A stretch of DNA of 64,000 bases from Rothia nasimurium (GCF_014217215.1 NZ_CP056080.1:806001-870000); one strand, 5' to 3'; positions 1 to 10,369 are shown, counted from the first letter of the stretch. Notes: a model not told the origin generated them from the letters alone. Made by a program: numbers and translations.

Positions 1-531
1 TGCAGCCTGCGGCTCAAAATCTGTAGAGAGAATAACCTCGTCCCAGTCCACAATCAGGGTTTCCTTGCGGCGGCGCATCAGGCTAGTGTGGCCGCGCGAA
101 ATAAAGAGCTCAGAAATAAACCAGTCGCCGTTACGGCGCTGCTCCATCGCAACGTCCTCAATCTGAGCCCTACCCGACCCGTCACGTAGCTGTACCTTGC
201 GGTCAAAGAGCTCACCGACCACCAGAGCCTCAGAACCGCGCTGCTCAAAGCGGCGCAGGTTCACCAGACCGGTCAGAATCACCTGGGTGGAGTCGATACT
301 GGTCACACGAGTCATGGGCACGAAGATACGCTTCTTACCCAGAATCTCGATGACGATACCCACCACAACGGGCTCCTTGAGTTTGGCCAAAGACCCCACC
401 GCGTTGAACTGGGTGAAACCGCTTTTCAGCACCACTACATCGCGCAGACGGCCCAGGCGGTCGCCGTGGGGATCAAAAACATCAAGGCCCAGAAGGCGGG
501 CGATAAAAATCTTGTTCGGTACGCTACTCAC
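1..531 (-). CDS. MgtE N-terminal/PRC-barrel-like protein, partial (N-terminal 177 residues)
   Basis: The open frame runs from a GTG at 531 to the window edge, so the C-terminus is missing. The visible part begins with a PRC-barrel-like segment (start VSSVPNKIFIARLLGLDVFD, then GDRLGRLRDVVVL) and repeats a similar pattern near residue 110 (GELFDRKVQLRDGSGRAQI). This layout is known from actinobacterial proteins annotated as magnesium transporter MgtE N-terminal/CBS-domain proteins, which commonly sit beside the general-stress-like gene found here in divergent orientation. No transmembrane segment is seen in the visible part, so transport itself cannot be inferred. A TTG three codons upstream is an alternative start; neither has a strong ribosome binding site. 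Confidence 0.7.
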   Translation of the reverse strand, partial: MSSVPNKIFIARLLGLDVFDPHGDRLGRLRDVVVLKSGFTQFNAVGSLAKLKEPVVVGIVIEILGKKRIFVPMTRVTSIDSTQVILTGLVNLRRFEQRGSEALVVGELFDRKVQLRDGSGRAQIEDVAMEQRRNGDWFISELFISRGHTSLMRRRKETLIVDWDEVILSTDFEPQAA

Positions 532-669
532 AGTTATCAAGGGTACTCGCCCCAGCCCAGAGCTGCCACCGGTCAACAGCACAATGAGAATCACCCTGCT
601 TAGTTCACCTGTGGCGATACACCGGCGTGCTCCCAGCAAACTCCCTGCACTTTGCGAAAAAATAGGGGC

Positions 670-1755
670 ATGGATCAACTCAAAGCACCTCCCGCACTGG
701 CCATGGCAGACGGCACCCACCTACCTCCCGGCGAGCTGGTAGCCACCTTTACCGACCGTAAAGAGGTCAACAAGGCTATCGAATTTCTTGCCAGCCAGAA
801 GTTCCCCGTGCACTCCCTCTACGTAGTGGGTCGGGACGTGCAGCAGGTTGATTACATTACCGGTCAGGCCACCTACCCGCGGGCGGCCCTCAGCGGCGTC
901 TTCCAGGGCCTGAGCCTCGGTGCCCTGGTCGCCCTCTTCAACGCCGTGATCACCCAGACCTCGATTCTGGCCAACTTCCTGAGCATTGTGCCCCTGGCTA
1001 TTGCCTTCTGCATAATTTACGCAATTATCGTTGCCTCCCGTACCAAAGGCCGCGGCATCCGTACCCGCACCCAGATGCTACCCCAGCGCTTTGACCTGAT
1101 GGCTATTCCTGCCACCGCCCAGGCAGCCCGCCATCTGCTGCGCGTAACCGTCCAGCCCGGTGGCACCCACAGCGGAGTACACGGCCCCGGCACCCAGCCC
1201 TTTGCCCAGAACGGGCAGACCTCAAGCCCCTACGTACACCCCGGCATGAGCCAGGCCAACCCCCAGGGCTACTCGGCCCAGCAGCCCCAGGGCGCCCCGA
1301 GCGGCAAGCAGGTACAGAACACCCAAGGGGCTCAGAACGGTCAGCAGGCCCCCCAATGGTTTGACCCCTCAGCCCCCTCTCCCAAGCAGGAGCAGACCCC
1401 CGAACCCTTCCTGCCTGGCTTCAATCCGGCTGATCAGAAGCAGGACCAGGCACCGGCAGTCGAGCAGCGTCCGTCCGCCCCCGTCTTCACCCCTCCCGCT
1501 GAAACCAACCGCGACGGCTCGAAGGCCGCCGGTAAGTTCGGTCTGCGCGTGGAATCCCCCGAAGAATTTGAGCAGATGATCCGTAAGGCCCCCGAGCCCC
1601 CCGCCACCAACGAGCGTATCGAAGCGATTCGCGCAGAAAAGGGGGAGCAGCGCTACGGCCTGCGCGTGGAGTCCCCCGAAGAATTTGAGGCAACCATCCG
1701 CAAGGCCCCCGAAACAGCAGAAGCCGAGCAAACACCGCAGAAGGACGGCCAATGA
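670..1755 (+). CDS. General stress protein 17M-like membrane protein with Pro/Gln-rich tail
   Basis: Residues about 20-65 (GELVATFTDRKEVNKAIEFL ... VVGRDVQQVDYITG) match the general-stress-protein-17M-like domain of actinobacteria. A long hydrophobic stretch at about 75-115 is probably two membrane segments and is followed by a basic RTKGRGIRTR patch. The rest is a Pro/Gln/Gly-rich, probably disordered tail ending in two 20-residue repeats of the form GLRVESPEEFE. The frame stays open back to a TTG at 652. The ATG at 670 gives the N-terminus most like homologues, although AGGGG sits too close to it for a good ribosome binding site; ATG 703 is a further option. The next gene overlaps the stop by ATGA, so the two are translationally coupled. 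The molecular role is unknown. Confidence 0.7.
   Translation: MDQLKAPPALAMADGTHLPPGELVATFTDRKEVNKAIEFLASQKFPVHSLYVVGRDVQQVDYITGQATYPRAALSGVFQGLSLGALVALFNAVITQTSILANFLSIVPLAIAFCIIYAIIVASRTKGRGIRTRTQMLPQRFDLMAIPATAQAARHLLRVTVQPGGTHSGVHGPGTQPFAQNGQTSSPYVHPGMSQANPQGYSAQQPQGAPSGKQVQNTQGAQNGQQAPQWFDPSAPSPKQEQTPEPFLPGFNPADQKQDQAPAVEQRPSAPVFTPPAETNRDGSKAAGKFGLRVESPEEFEQMIRKAPEPPATNERIEAIRAEKGEQRYGLRVESPEEFEATIRKAPETAEAEQTPQKDGQ
1537..1713 (+). repeat. Two 60-nt coding repeats (20-residue units)
   Basis: The units lie at 1537-1596 and 1654-1713 inside the stress-protein tail. They encode FGLRVESPEEFEQMIRKAPE and YGLRVESPEEFEATIRKAPE, 17 of 20 residues identical, separated by 19 residues. They look like a duplicated short linear motif. 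Confidence 0.85.
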
Positions 1756-2117
1756 CACCCGACCAGAAACTCGCCACCCGCTTTGAAGAACTCATCGGCT
1801 ACATCGGTGAGAACAACCAGCACCTCATTATCGAATTCCTCACCGGCGACTTTCAGCTCACCCTACCCAACGGTGCGGTAAAAACCGCCCAGGAGTGGAT
1901 TGACGATCTTGACGAAGACCTCTTCGACCTCGACGAGGCAACCCTTGAAGATATCGCCACCACGGCCGGGGAAGAAACCGGATCGGCTACCGCCCAGGTA
2001 CAGCTGGTAGGAACTGCCTACGAACAGGACGTCACCGGCCCCCACCGCTTCGAGGCTACCTTCATCTGGACCTTCTCAGACTGGTTCATCAAGTCTTTGA
2101 AAATCACCCGCCTCTAA
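1752..2117 (+). CDS. Hypothetical NTF2/SnoaL-like protein
   Basis: This is a 121-residue acidic soluble protein with no signal peptide. The N-terminal helices, a central acidic stretch (WIDDLDEDLFDLDEATLED) and a C-terminal strand pair (FEATFIWTFSDWFIKSLKITRL, here described rather than aligned) give a pattern like SnoaL/NTF2-like cone folds, but no catalytic motif is recognised. The start overlaps the previous stop by four bases (ATGA), so it is probably co-translated with the stress-like membrane protein. A terminator follows directly. The fold assignment is an inference. Confidence 0.65.
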   Translation: MTPDQKLATRFEELIGYIGENNQHLIIEFLTGDFQLTLPNGAVKTAQEWIDDLDEDLFDLDEATLEDIATTAGEETGSATAQVQLVGTAYEQDVTGPHRFEATFIWTFSDWFIKSLKITRL

Positions 2118-2133
2118 ACGACAAAACCTGACG

Positions 2134-2175
2134 AAAACCCCGCCCGCTCTGGAAGAGAGCAGACGGGGTTTCGTT
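2134..2175 (+). terminator. Rho-independent-like terminator
   Basis: An AAACCCCG / CGGGGTTT stem encloses an inner CTCT...AGAG pairing and lies 17 bases after the stop of the SnoaL-like gene. It ends the two-gene operon. Confidence 0.8.
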
Positions 2176-2211
2176 CTGCAGTTGAGAGGCTAGTTCATCA
2201 GGGTGGGTGGA

Positions 2212-2309
2212 GCATGCTCACAGCGAAGCTGCTGGCTCGGCGGCTGGCGTGAATCGCATTGTGAGCGAAGCGAACCATGCGAGAGGGTCGGGAGCGAGCG
2301 TGAGCATGC
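2212..2309. repeat. Intergenic inverted-repeat element, copy 1
   Basis: The ends are GCATGCTCAC and GTGAGCATGC, and the interior holds CAGCGAAGCTG and GAGCGAGCG segments. The order is the reverse complement of the copies at 4859-4965 and 22162-22356. It lies between convergent gene ends. It has no coding capacity and could fold as one long hairpin. Confidence 0.65.
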
Positions 2310-2344
2310 AGAACCCCTAACGAACTAAGAACGCAAGCTCCTAC

Positions 2345-3895
2345 CTAGCGGGAGTTCTCCGCCATCCAGGCTTCGATACCCTCAACGGTGCGGGGCAGGG
2401 CAGCAGAAAGGTTTTCGTTGCCGTCCTCGGTGACCAGTACGTCGTCCTCGATACGGATACCGATGCCGCGCAGCTCCTCGGGGATAGCGAGGTCTTCTTC
2501 CTTGAAGTAAAGACCGGGCTCAATGGTGAAGACCATGCCGGGCTCGATGATGCCCTCCATGTAGAGCTCGTTCTTGGCCTGGGCGCAGTCGTGCACGTCC
2601 AGGCCCAGGTGGTGGCTGGTGCCGTGGGGCATCCAGCGGCGGTGCTGACCGCCCTCAGCCGATAGGGAAACCTCAGCAGAGACAGGCAGTAGGCCCCACT
2701 CGTGCAGGCGGGTAGCCAGAACCTGCATGGCAGCGTCGTGAACCTCGTGGAACTTCTTACCCGGCACCGCAACCTTAAAGGCAGCGTCGGCAGCTTCGAG
2801 CACGATGTTGTAGGCCTTAGCCTGAATCTCGGAGAACTTACCGTTGACCGGGAAGGTGCGGGTGACGTCCGCGGTGTAGAGGGTGTCGTCTTCAACGCCG
2901 GCGTCGAGCAGCAGCAGCTTACCCTCATCGACGGTGCCGTTATTGCGGATCCAGTGCAGGATAGTGGCGTTGTTACCGCAGGCAGCGATGGTGTCGTAGC
3001 CCAGGTCGTTACCCTCAACACGGGCCTTGGCGAAGAAAGCGGTCTCGACCACGCGCTCGCCGCGGTGGTGGGCAACAGCTGCGGGCAGGGCCTTGACGAC
3101 CTCAGCAAAACCGTCGATGGTCAGGTCAACCGAGCGGCGCAGGTTCTCCACCTCGATGGCGTCCTTGACCAGGCGGGCCTCAGACAGGGCCTCTGTCAGG
3201 GCAGCGTCGAGCTTATCTGACTCTTCTAGATCAACAGAGGTGTTGTAGCGGGAGGTATCGACCAGGGCATCGACATTCAGGTCAACGTTGCGCACCAGAC
3301 GGATGCGCACGCCGCCCAGGGCCTCGGGGCCGGCGTTCTTGGTGATAGCTACCTCAAGTTCACCCAGGTCCTTGGTACGCAGACCGTACTCGGCACCCAT
3401 CGATTCGAGGGTGGGGCGGGGGCCAATCCAGAACTCCCCGTAGCGGGGATCTCGGTAGAACATCTCGGTATCGCGGCCTGCCAGGGGGCGGAAGTACAGG
3501 GTTACCTCGTGGTTTGATCCGTTATCGCCCTGGCCCTCTTCAACGGGCTCAAACACAAGCACGGCATCCGGCTCGTGGTCCAGGCCCAGACCGGTCTGAT
3601 GGGCAAAAGCTGAGTGGGGGCGGAAACGGTAGTCGGTGTCGTTTGAACGCACCTTGAGGGGGCCAGCAGGCAGAACCAGGCGCTCGCCGGGGAAAAGCGC
3701 AGAAATCTTGGCGCGGCGCTCAGCGGCAAAGTCGGCTACACGGGCGCGAGCCGGGAGCTCGTCGGACGCCGGCGCCCAGTTAGCTGCCATAAAGTCAGTA
3801 AAAGCACTGGACTTGGGGGCGGCAGAGCGGTTGGTGACGCGCTCTTCGATGGGCTGGTCGTCGCCCGGGGTGGGGGTATTATCGCTAGTAGTCAT
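2345..3895 (-). CDS. pepP: Xaa-Pro aminopeptidase (M24B, aminopeptidase P)
   Basis: This 516-residue cytoplasmic metallopeptidase should remove an N-terminal residue preceding proline. An N-terminal aminopeptidase-P domain (about residues 40-190, including FRPHSAFAHQTGL) precedes a pita-bread catalytic domain with the dinuclear metal ligands visible: Asp in LLLLDAGVED, Asp in YTADVTRTFP, His in PHGTSHHLGLDVHD, Glu in FTIEPGLYF, and Glu in GIRIEDDVLV. Length is usual for actinobacterial PepP. It starts at ATG 3895 and is divergent from the PHP-domain gene. It is complete, with no visible defect. Confidence 0.95.
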   Translation of the reverse strand: MTTSDNTPTPGDDQPIEERVTNRSAAPKSSAFTDFMAANWAPASDELPARARVADFAAERRAKISALFPGERLVLPAGPLKVRSNDTDYRFRPHSAFAHQTGLGLDHEPDAVLVFEPVEEGQGDNGSNHEVTLYFRPLAGRDTEMFYRDPRYGEFWIGPRPTLESMGAEYGLRTKDLGELEVAITKNAGPEALGGVRIRLVRNVDLNVDALVDTSRYNTSVDLEESDKLDAALTEALSEARLVKDAIEVENLRRSVDLTIDGFAEVVKALPAAVAHHRGERVVETAFFAKARVEGNDLGYDTIAACGNNATILHWIRNNGTVDEGKLLLLDAGVEDDTLYTADVTRTFPVNGKFSEIQAKAYNIVLEAADAAFKVAVPGKKFHEVHDAAMQVLATRLHEWGLLPVSAEVSLSAEGGQHRRWMPHGTSHHLGLDVHDCAQAKNELYMEGIIEPGMVFTIEPGLYFKEEDLAIPEELRGIGIRIEDDVLVTEDGNENLSAALPRTVEGIEAWMAENSR

Positions 3896-4015
3896 GCCTA
3901 CCAGTCTAGTGAGCCGGGTAACGGCGCGTCTAGCTGAAGATAGTAGCGCCGATACTTAAGGGCGGCTAATGGGTGCTACCTGTTACGGACGGGCCGCCGC
4001 AGGTAGTCTGGTGCT

Positions 4016-4840
4016 ATGTATGACCTGCACACCCACTCCCGTATTTCTGATGGCACCCAGCCAGTAGCCGAGCTGGTCGCCGACGTAGCCATCGCCGGGC
4101 TTACCGGCTTCGCCCTGACCGACCACGACACCACCGCCGGCTGGGCCGAGGCTCAAGAGACAGCCGGACGCCTGGGGCTAGACTTCCTGCCCGGCATGGA
4201 AATCTCGTGTTCGGCTCAGGGGGTGAGCATCCACCTGCTCTCCTACCTACACGACCCGGCCAACGAAGCCCTCTTAGCTGAAATTAATCGCGCCCGCGAC
4301 TCCCGGGTAGGCCGCGCCCAGCGCATGGTTGAAAGACTCGCCGAAGACTACCCAATTACCTGGGAGACCGTTCAAGAACAGGTGCACGAGGGCGCGACCG
4401 TAGGCCGCCCCCACATCGCAGATGCCCTGGTGGCCCTCGGCGCAGTAGCCAACCGGTCAGAAGCCTTCGAAACTATCTTGACCACCCGCTCAAAATACTA
4501 CATACCCCACTACGCCGTGGACCCGGTGAAGGCTGTTGAACTGGTGCGTGCGGCAGGTGGTGTGCCAGTCATGGCCCACCCCAAGGCGTCCGCCCGCGGA
4601 AAACTCGCCAGTAACGACACCATCTACGCCATGATTGAGGCAGGGCTCGCCGGCTTTGAGATCTACCACCGCGACAACCCCGAAGAAGGCCGCGCCTGGC
4701 TGCTTGAAACCGCAGCCAAACACGAGCTTCTCGTCACCGGGTCATCCGACTACCACGGCGCAGGCAAACCTAACCGTCTGGGCGAAAACACCACGCCCCG
4801 CGAGACGGTTGAGAGGATTCGTGAGATGTCTCGGGCATAA
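4016..4840 (+). CDS. PHP-domain phosphoesterase (TrpH/YciV-like)
   Basis: The 274-residue protein begins MYDLHTHSRISDGT, giving the HxH metal-binding pair at residues 5 and 7, followed by TDHDTTAG, PGMEISC, AHPKA and a late SSDYHGAG motif. These are the PHP trinuclear metal ligands in the usual order. TrpH/YciV relatives hydrolyse 3',5'-nucleotides and shorten RNA 5' ends; that activity is inferred from family membership. The ATG at 4016 is chosen because homologues begin right at the HTH motif. It is monocistronic, divergent from pepP and followed by an intergenic repeat element. Confidence 0.85.
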   Translation: MYDLHTHSRISDGTQPVAELVADVAIAGLTGFALTDHDTTAGWAEAQETAGRLGLDFLPGMEISCSAQGVSIHLLSYLHDPANEALLAEINRARDSRVGRAQRMVERLAEDYPITWETVQEQVHEGATVGRPHIADALVALGAVANRSEAFETILTTRSKYYIPHYAVDPVKAVELVRAAGGVPVMAHPKASARGKLASNDTIYAMIEAGLAGFEIYHRDNPEEGRAWLLETAAKHELLVTGSSDYHGAGKPNRLGENTTPRETVERIREMSRA

Positions 4841-4858
4841 GAGGAGGGCAGACGCGCC

Positions 4859-4965
4859 AGGTTTCGCAGGCTCACGCTCGCTGTCGACCCTCTCGCCGGT
4901 TCGCTAGCTGGCTCGCAAGCTCGCCAGATTCGCGCCAACAGCTTCGCTGTGAGCCTGCCTCACCT
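4859..4965. repeat. Intergenic inverted-repeat element, copy 2
   Basis: Outer ends match as AGGTnnnGCAGGCTCAC and its inverse (14 of 17 positions). The interior carries CACGCTCGCTGTCG and CAGCTTCGCTGTGAG. It lies between convergent genes (PHP phosphoesterase and alpha-glucosidase), where it may act as a bidirectional terminator. Confidence 0.65.
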
Positions 4966-4986
4966 GCCCTGCCCCTAGTTCTTCGG

Positions 4987-6672
4987 CTACTTCTTGAGCC
5001 AGAAGGTAGCTGACCCGGGTACGGCACCTGCAGCGAAGGCGTCCGCGGCACCGGGGGTAGAGCCCAGCACGAACTCGGCATCAGCCATGTCAGCAGGCAG
5101 GGGAGCAGGTTCGGTGCTGAAGTTGGTCAGGTTGACCCAGCCGCCGGGGCGCTCAAAAGCCAGTAGGTCAGCTGAATCCGTGGCGAGCCAGGTCAGCTCC
5201 TCAGCGCCCTGGAGCTGACGGCGGGCGGCCAGAGCTGCCCGGTAGAGGTTGAGGGTGGAGTCTTCCTGCTCGTCCTCAACTGCTACAGCGTAGTCGGCGA
5301 ACCAGGCCGGCTGGGGCAGGTGCGGTGCTGCCGGGCCAAAACCGAAGGAGGGTCCGTCCGCCTCCCAGGGCAGGGGCACACGGCAACCGTCGCGCCCGAC
5401 GTTGACACCGGGTGAGTTGAAGAAAGTGGGGTCCTGGCGGTCTGCATCGGGAATCTCGGCGACCTCGTGCAGGCCCAGTTCCTCACCCTGGTAGAGGTAG
5501 GCCGAACCGGGCAGAGCTAGCTCGAAGAGGGTAGCTGCGCGGGCACGGGCTGAGCCGAGCTCACGGTCCAGTTCCTCGGCTGGGCCACCTGCGAGCAGCC
5601 ACTCGTGGCCTACCTTCTCGTTGGTCTTACCCTCCACGAAGGGCAGGCCGTAGCGGGTGGGGTGGCGCACTACGTCGTGGTTGGACAGCACCCAGGTGCT
5701 CGATGAGCCGGATTCGGCTGAGAGTTCCAGGTTCTCTGCCACAATCTTTTGGAACTCGCCCGCCTCGAAGCGGGCGGTGAGCAGGTCAAAGTTAAAGGCC
5801 TGGCCCAGGCCCTGGGCGGACGCGTAGGCGGGGCGGCGGTCGCGCTCTACCCAAGCCTCTGCCACGGCGGTGCGGGGCGGGGTGTATTCGTTGAAGACGG
5901 TGCGCCATTCCTTGTAAATCTCGTGTACGTCGTCGCGGTCCCACATGGGGTGGGTGCCGTCCTTAGGCATAGCGTCGAGTTCTGCCTGGCTGGGTAGAAC
6001 CTCTGGCAGGTCCTTGGCGATACCGTGGGCCACGTCAATGCGGAAGCCATCGACACCGCGATCAGCCCAGAAACGGAAAGTTTCTTTGAAGTCTTCATGG
6101 ACCTCGGGGTTATGCCAGTTGAGATCCGGCTGTTCGACGGCGAAGTTATGCAGGTACCACTGGCCGTCGCCCACCGGCTCCCAGGCCGGGCCACCGAAGA
6201 TGGAGGTCCAGTCCGCCGGGGGCAACTCGCCCTTCTCACCCAGGCCGTCACGGAAGATATAGCGGTCACGGGCCGCCGACCCCGGGGCGGACTCCAGGGC
6301 CTCCTGGAACCAAACATGCAGGTTGGAGGTATGGTTGGGCACCACATCAACAATGAGCTTCAGGCCTGCTGCATGCAGGGTGCTCACCATCTCATCGAAG
6401 TCAGCCAGGGTACCGATCTTGGGGTCAACATCGCGGAAGTTATCGACATCGTAGCCGCCGTCAGCCAGGGCTGAGGGGTAGAAGGGGGAGAGCCAGACGG
6501 CATCTACGCCCAGCTTCTTGAGGTAGGGAACCTTGGCAGTAATGCCCTTGAGATCGCCGATTCCGTTGCCGTCGGCGTCCGCAAAGGACCGGGGGTAAAT
6601 CTGGTAGACCACGGCCTGACGCCACCAGGTGGGGTCGTCTGCTGCCGGGACCAAGAGGTTTGAATCGCTCAT
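4987..6672 (-). CDS. GH13 alpha-glucosidase / oligo-1,6-glucosidase
   Basis: This 561-residue glycoside hydrolase should release glucose from the non-reducing ends of maltose- or isomaltose-type oligosaccharides in the cytoplasm. GH13 motifs are in order: WWRQAVVYQIYPRSF at the N-terminus, DVVPNHTS, GFRIDVAHGIAKD (Asp nucleophile), AVAEAWVE (Glu acid/base) and LSNHDVVRH (transition-state Asp). The ATG at 6672 has GAAAGG eight bases upstream; the frame stays open 13 codons further without a better start. It stands alone, with no transporter or regulator adjacent. Substrate linkage specificity cannot be read from the sequence. Confidence 0.9.
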   Translation of the reverse strand: MSDSNLLVPAADDPTWWRQAVVYQIYPRSFADADGNGIGDLKGITAKVPYLKKLGVDAVWLSPFYPSALADGGYDVDNFRDVDPKIGTLADFDEMVSTLHAAGLKLIVDVVPNHTSNLHVWFQEALESAPGSAARDRYIFRDGLGEKGELPPADWTSIFGGPAWEPVGDGQWYLHNFAVEQPDLNWHNPEVHEDFKETFRFWADRGVDGFRIDVAHGIAKDLPEVLPSQAELDAMPKDGTHPMWDRDDVHEIYKEWRTVFNEYTPPRTAVAEAWVERDRRPAYASAQGLGQAFNFDLLTARFEAGEFQKIVAENLELSAESGSSSTWVLSNHDVVRHPTRYGLPFVEGKTNEKVGHEWLLAGGPAEELDRELGSARARAATLFELALPGSAYLYQGEELGLHEVAEIPDADRQDPTFFNSPGVNVGRDGCRVPLPWEADGPSFGFGPAAPHLPQPAWFADYAVAVEDEQEDSTLNLYRAALAARRQLQGAEELTWLATDSADLLAFERPGGWVNLTNFSTEPAPLPADMADAEFVLGSTPGAADAFAAGAVPGSATFWLKK

Positions 6673-6884
6673 CGTTGAACCTTTCACGGAAGAAACTGTA
6701 GGGCAGGGCACCTGCCCCTACCCACCAGCCTACGCCCCGGCGTCCGCGCACAGGGATGAGAAGAAGCTAGACGGAAAAATTGCCCAAAGCTGGCGCGACA
6801 AGACTAAGAAAACAGGTGTAGAGGGTTGCGCCGAACAAAAAATCGGGGTAGGGTAGACCTAATAACATTTTTAAAATAGGCTAA

Positions 6885-8387
<1,503 letters not shown>

Positions 8388-8390
8388 GGT

Positions 8391-8472
8391 AGGTACCATC
8401 TAAATCCAAAAGGACCATTTAAATCAGAAATGACCAGCAACTAGTTGGTCATTTCTGATTTAAATGGTACCT
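8391..8472. terminator. Bidirectional terminator-like hairpin with a 23-bp perfect stem
   Basis: Arms 8414-8436 and 8446-8468 are perfectly complementary around a 9-base loop. A second left copy, AGGTACCATCTAAAT at 8391-8405, can pair with the outer right arm (14 of 15), so two mutually exclusive structures are possible. It lies three bases after the guaB1 stop and ends next to the DEAD-box gene stop. The stem is A/T-rich, with no uridine tract on the guaB1 side. Confidence 0.75.
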
Positions 8473-8477
8473 AGGGG

Positions 8478-10097
8478 TTAGCTGTCGCTGCCCTCTACCC
8501 GGCGGGTGCGGCGGCGACGGCGGCGCTGGCCCTCACCCTGCTGGCCACCTTCAGCCGCTTCAGCAGGCTTCTGCTGGCGCTGGCGGCGGGCCGGACGCTC
8601 CTGCCCGGCTTCACCCTCAACCCGGCGGGTACGGCGACGGCGCGGCTTGGACTCAGCCTCCCCGCCCTGACCGCCACGCTGATCATCGCGCTTCTCAGCC
8701 CGGCCCTCGCCGCCAGAGCGTGAGCCCTCGCGGCGCGGAGAACGGGAGCCCGAACGTCCGCGACGATCCCCGCGGCCACCGCGCCCCTGGCGCTTCTCAC
8801 GAGCCGGGGTACCACCAAAGTCCTCAGCTTCTTCAGCCTGCAGACCTGCTGCGGTGCGCTCCTCCTTAGGCAGACGGCCCTTGGTTCCCTTGGCAATACC
8901 CAGGTCAGTGAAGAGGTGGGGGGACGAAGAGTAGGTTTCAACCGGCTCATCTACGCCCAGTTCCAGGGCCTTGTCGATGAGCTTCCAGCGGGGTACATCC
9001 TCCCAGTCCACCAGGGTGACGGCGGTGCCTTCCTTCTCCGCGCGGCCGGTGCGGCCCACACGGTGCAGATAGGTCTTCTCGTCCTCGGGGCACTGGTAGT
9101 TGATGACGTGGGTGACGTCCTCAACGTCAATACCGCGGGCTGCCACATCGGTTGCGACCAGAATGTCAATCTTGCCGTTGCGGAAGGCCCGCAGGGCCTG
9201 CTCACGCGCCCCCTGGTTGAGGTCGCCGTGAATAGCGCCGGCCGCAAAACCTCGGGCGGTCAGCTCATCAGAAAGCTTGGCAGCGGAGCGTTTGGTCTTA
9301 GTGAAAATGACGGTGCGGCCCCGACCCTCGGCGCGCAGAATACGGCCGACCAGCTCGTCCTTATCGAGGGGGTGGGCCCGGTAAATAACCTGGCGAATCG
9401 AGGCCTTAGTCATGGTCTCTTCTTCGCCGGATTCCGCGCGGATGTGCATGGGGCGGCTCATGTAGCGGCGGGCCATGGTCAGGACCGGCCCGGGCATGGT
9501 CGCCGAGAAGAGCATGGTCTGGCGTACCTCGGGCACAGAAGAGAGAATACGCTCCACATCGGGCAGGAAGCCCAGGTCAAGCATCTCGTCGGCCTCATCG
9601 AGTACCACAATTTTGATCTGGGTCAGATTGAGGTACTTCTGGCGGTGCAGGTCAATCAGACGGCCAGGGGTGCCCACGATCAGCTCAACGCCCTTTTCCA
9701 GTTCTTTGACCTGGGTGTCGTAGGGGCGGCCGCCGTAGAGGGTCGCTACTCGCACGCCGGTCTTTGAGGCAGCAACAGAGAGGTCATCGCCCACCTGGAT
9801 AGCCAGCTCGCGGGTGGGGACGATAATCAGGGCCTGGGGCGCGCCCGGGGCGGGAAGCTGGTTGAAAGCGTCCGAACCCGGGACAGCAACGCTCTGCAGG
9901 GCGGGCAGACCAAAGCCCAGGGTCTTACCGGTACCGGTCTTAGCCTGACCGATGATGTCCTGGCCAGACAGGGCCACCGGCAGGGTCAGGACCTGAATGG
10001 GGAAGGGGGAGACGATGCCCTTCTCGGCGAGGGCGTCGGCAATGTCTTGGCGCACGCCGTAGTCGGCGAAAGTTTTAGTGGTATCAGGGTTAGTCAC
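8478..10097 (-). CDS. DEAD-box ATP-dependent RNA helicase
   Basis: This 539-residue helicase shows the motifs in order: a Q-motif region (FPIQ), AKTGTGKT (Walker A), PTRELAIQV, GTPGRLID, VLDEADEMLD, SAT, and HRVGRTGR (motif VI). The last 130 residues are Arg/Gly/Glu-rich and low in complexity, as in RNA-binding tails of DeaD/RhlE-like helicases. It should remodel structured RNA or ribosomal precursors. The start is GTG 10097 with AAGGA eight bases upstream. A candidate promoter at 10239-10266 would give a leader of roughly 135 nt, as is common for cold- or RNA-regulated helicase genes; the regulation is an inference. Confidence 0.92.
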   Translation of the reverse strand: MTNPDTTKTFADYGVRQDIADALAEKGIVSPFPIQVLTLPVALSGQDIIGQAKTGTGKTLGFGLPALQSVAVPGSDAFNQLPAPGAPQALIIVPTRELAIQVGDDLSVAASKTGVRVATLYGGRPYDTQVKELEKGVELIVGTPGRLIDLHRQKYLNLTQIKIVVLDEADEMLDLGFLPDVERILSSVPEVRQTMLFSATMPGPVLTMARRYMSRPMHIRAESGEEETMTKASIRQVIYRAHPLDKDELVGRILRAEGRGRTVIFTKTKRSAAKLSDELTARGFAAGAIHGDLNQGAREQALRAFRNGKIDILVATDVAARGIDVEDVTHVINYQCPEDEKTYLHRVGRTGRAEKEGTAVTLVDWEDVPRWKLIDKALELGVDEPVETYSSSPHLFTDLGIAKGTKGRLPKEERTAAGLQAEEAEDFGGTPAREKRQGRGGRGDRRGRSGSRSPRREGSRSGGEGRAEKRDDQRGGQGGEAESKPRRRRTRRVEGEAGQERPARRQRQQKPAEAAEGGQQGEGQRRRRRRTRRVEGSDS

Positions 10098-10238
10098 GAA
10101 TCGTGTTCCTTATAGAGTGAGGCCCCGGCCCGGGGCAAACGAGGAAGCCGATCGTGGGTTTTCATGCAACAAAGAAGCTCTATCAACCGCCAGACGGACG
10201 CTTGCAGAGCGTTGGGGCGGGAGAGCTAAAGGCAGGCG

Positions 10239-10266
10239 AGTCTATACGGATGGTACGACCGGGCAA
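10239..10266 (-). promoter_or_regulatory. Candidate promoter of the DEAD-box gene
   Basis: On the minus strand, TTGCCC (10266-10261) and TAGACT (10244-10239) are separated by 16 bases. They would leave a long untranslated leader. Assigned by pattern only. Confidence 0.35.
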
Positions 10267-10312
10267 CCAAATAACTTCTTTATTCTACCGCCAAGTGCCG
10301 TAAATGTAAGAG

Positions 10313-10350
10313 AGGCCCCGGGAGTTTTGCGTCAAATTCCCGGGGCCCTC
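10313..10350 (-). terminator. Terminator downstream of the DUF3107 gene
   Basis: A GGCCCCGGG / CCCGGGGCC stem lies about 20 bases beyond the stop of the minus-strand DUF3107 gene, before the promoter region of the helicase gene. Confidence 0.75.
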
Positions 10351-10369
10351 TGGCTGAGGAAGCCCGGTG

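Noticed and set aside
197-742. Plus-strand frame of 181 codons at the left edge
   Set aside because: Opposite to the MgtE-N-like gene; very rich in Arg, Ser and Thr and without domain pattern.
8916-9767. Plus-strand open frame opposite the DEAD-box gene (283 codons)
   Set aside because: It is explained by G/C-rich third positions of the helicase gene; no ribosome binding site or recognisable domain.
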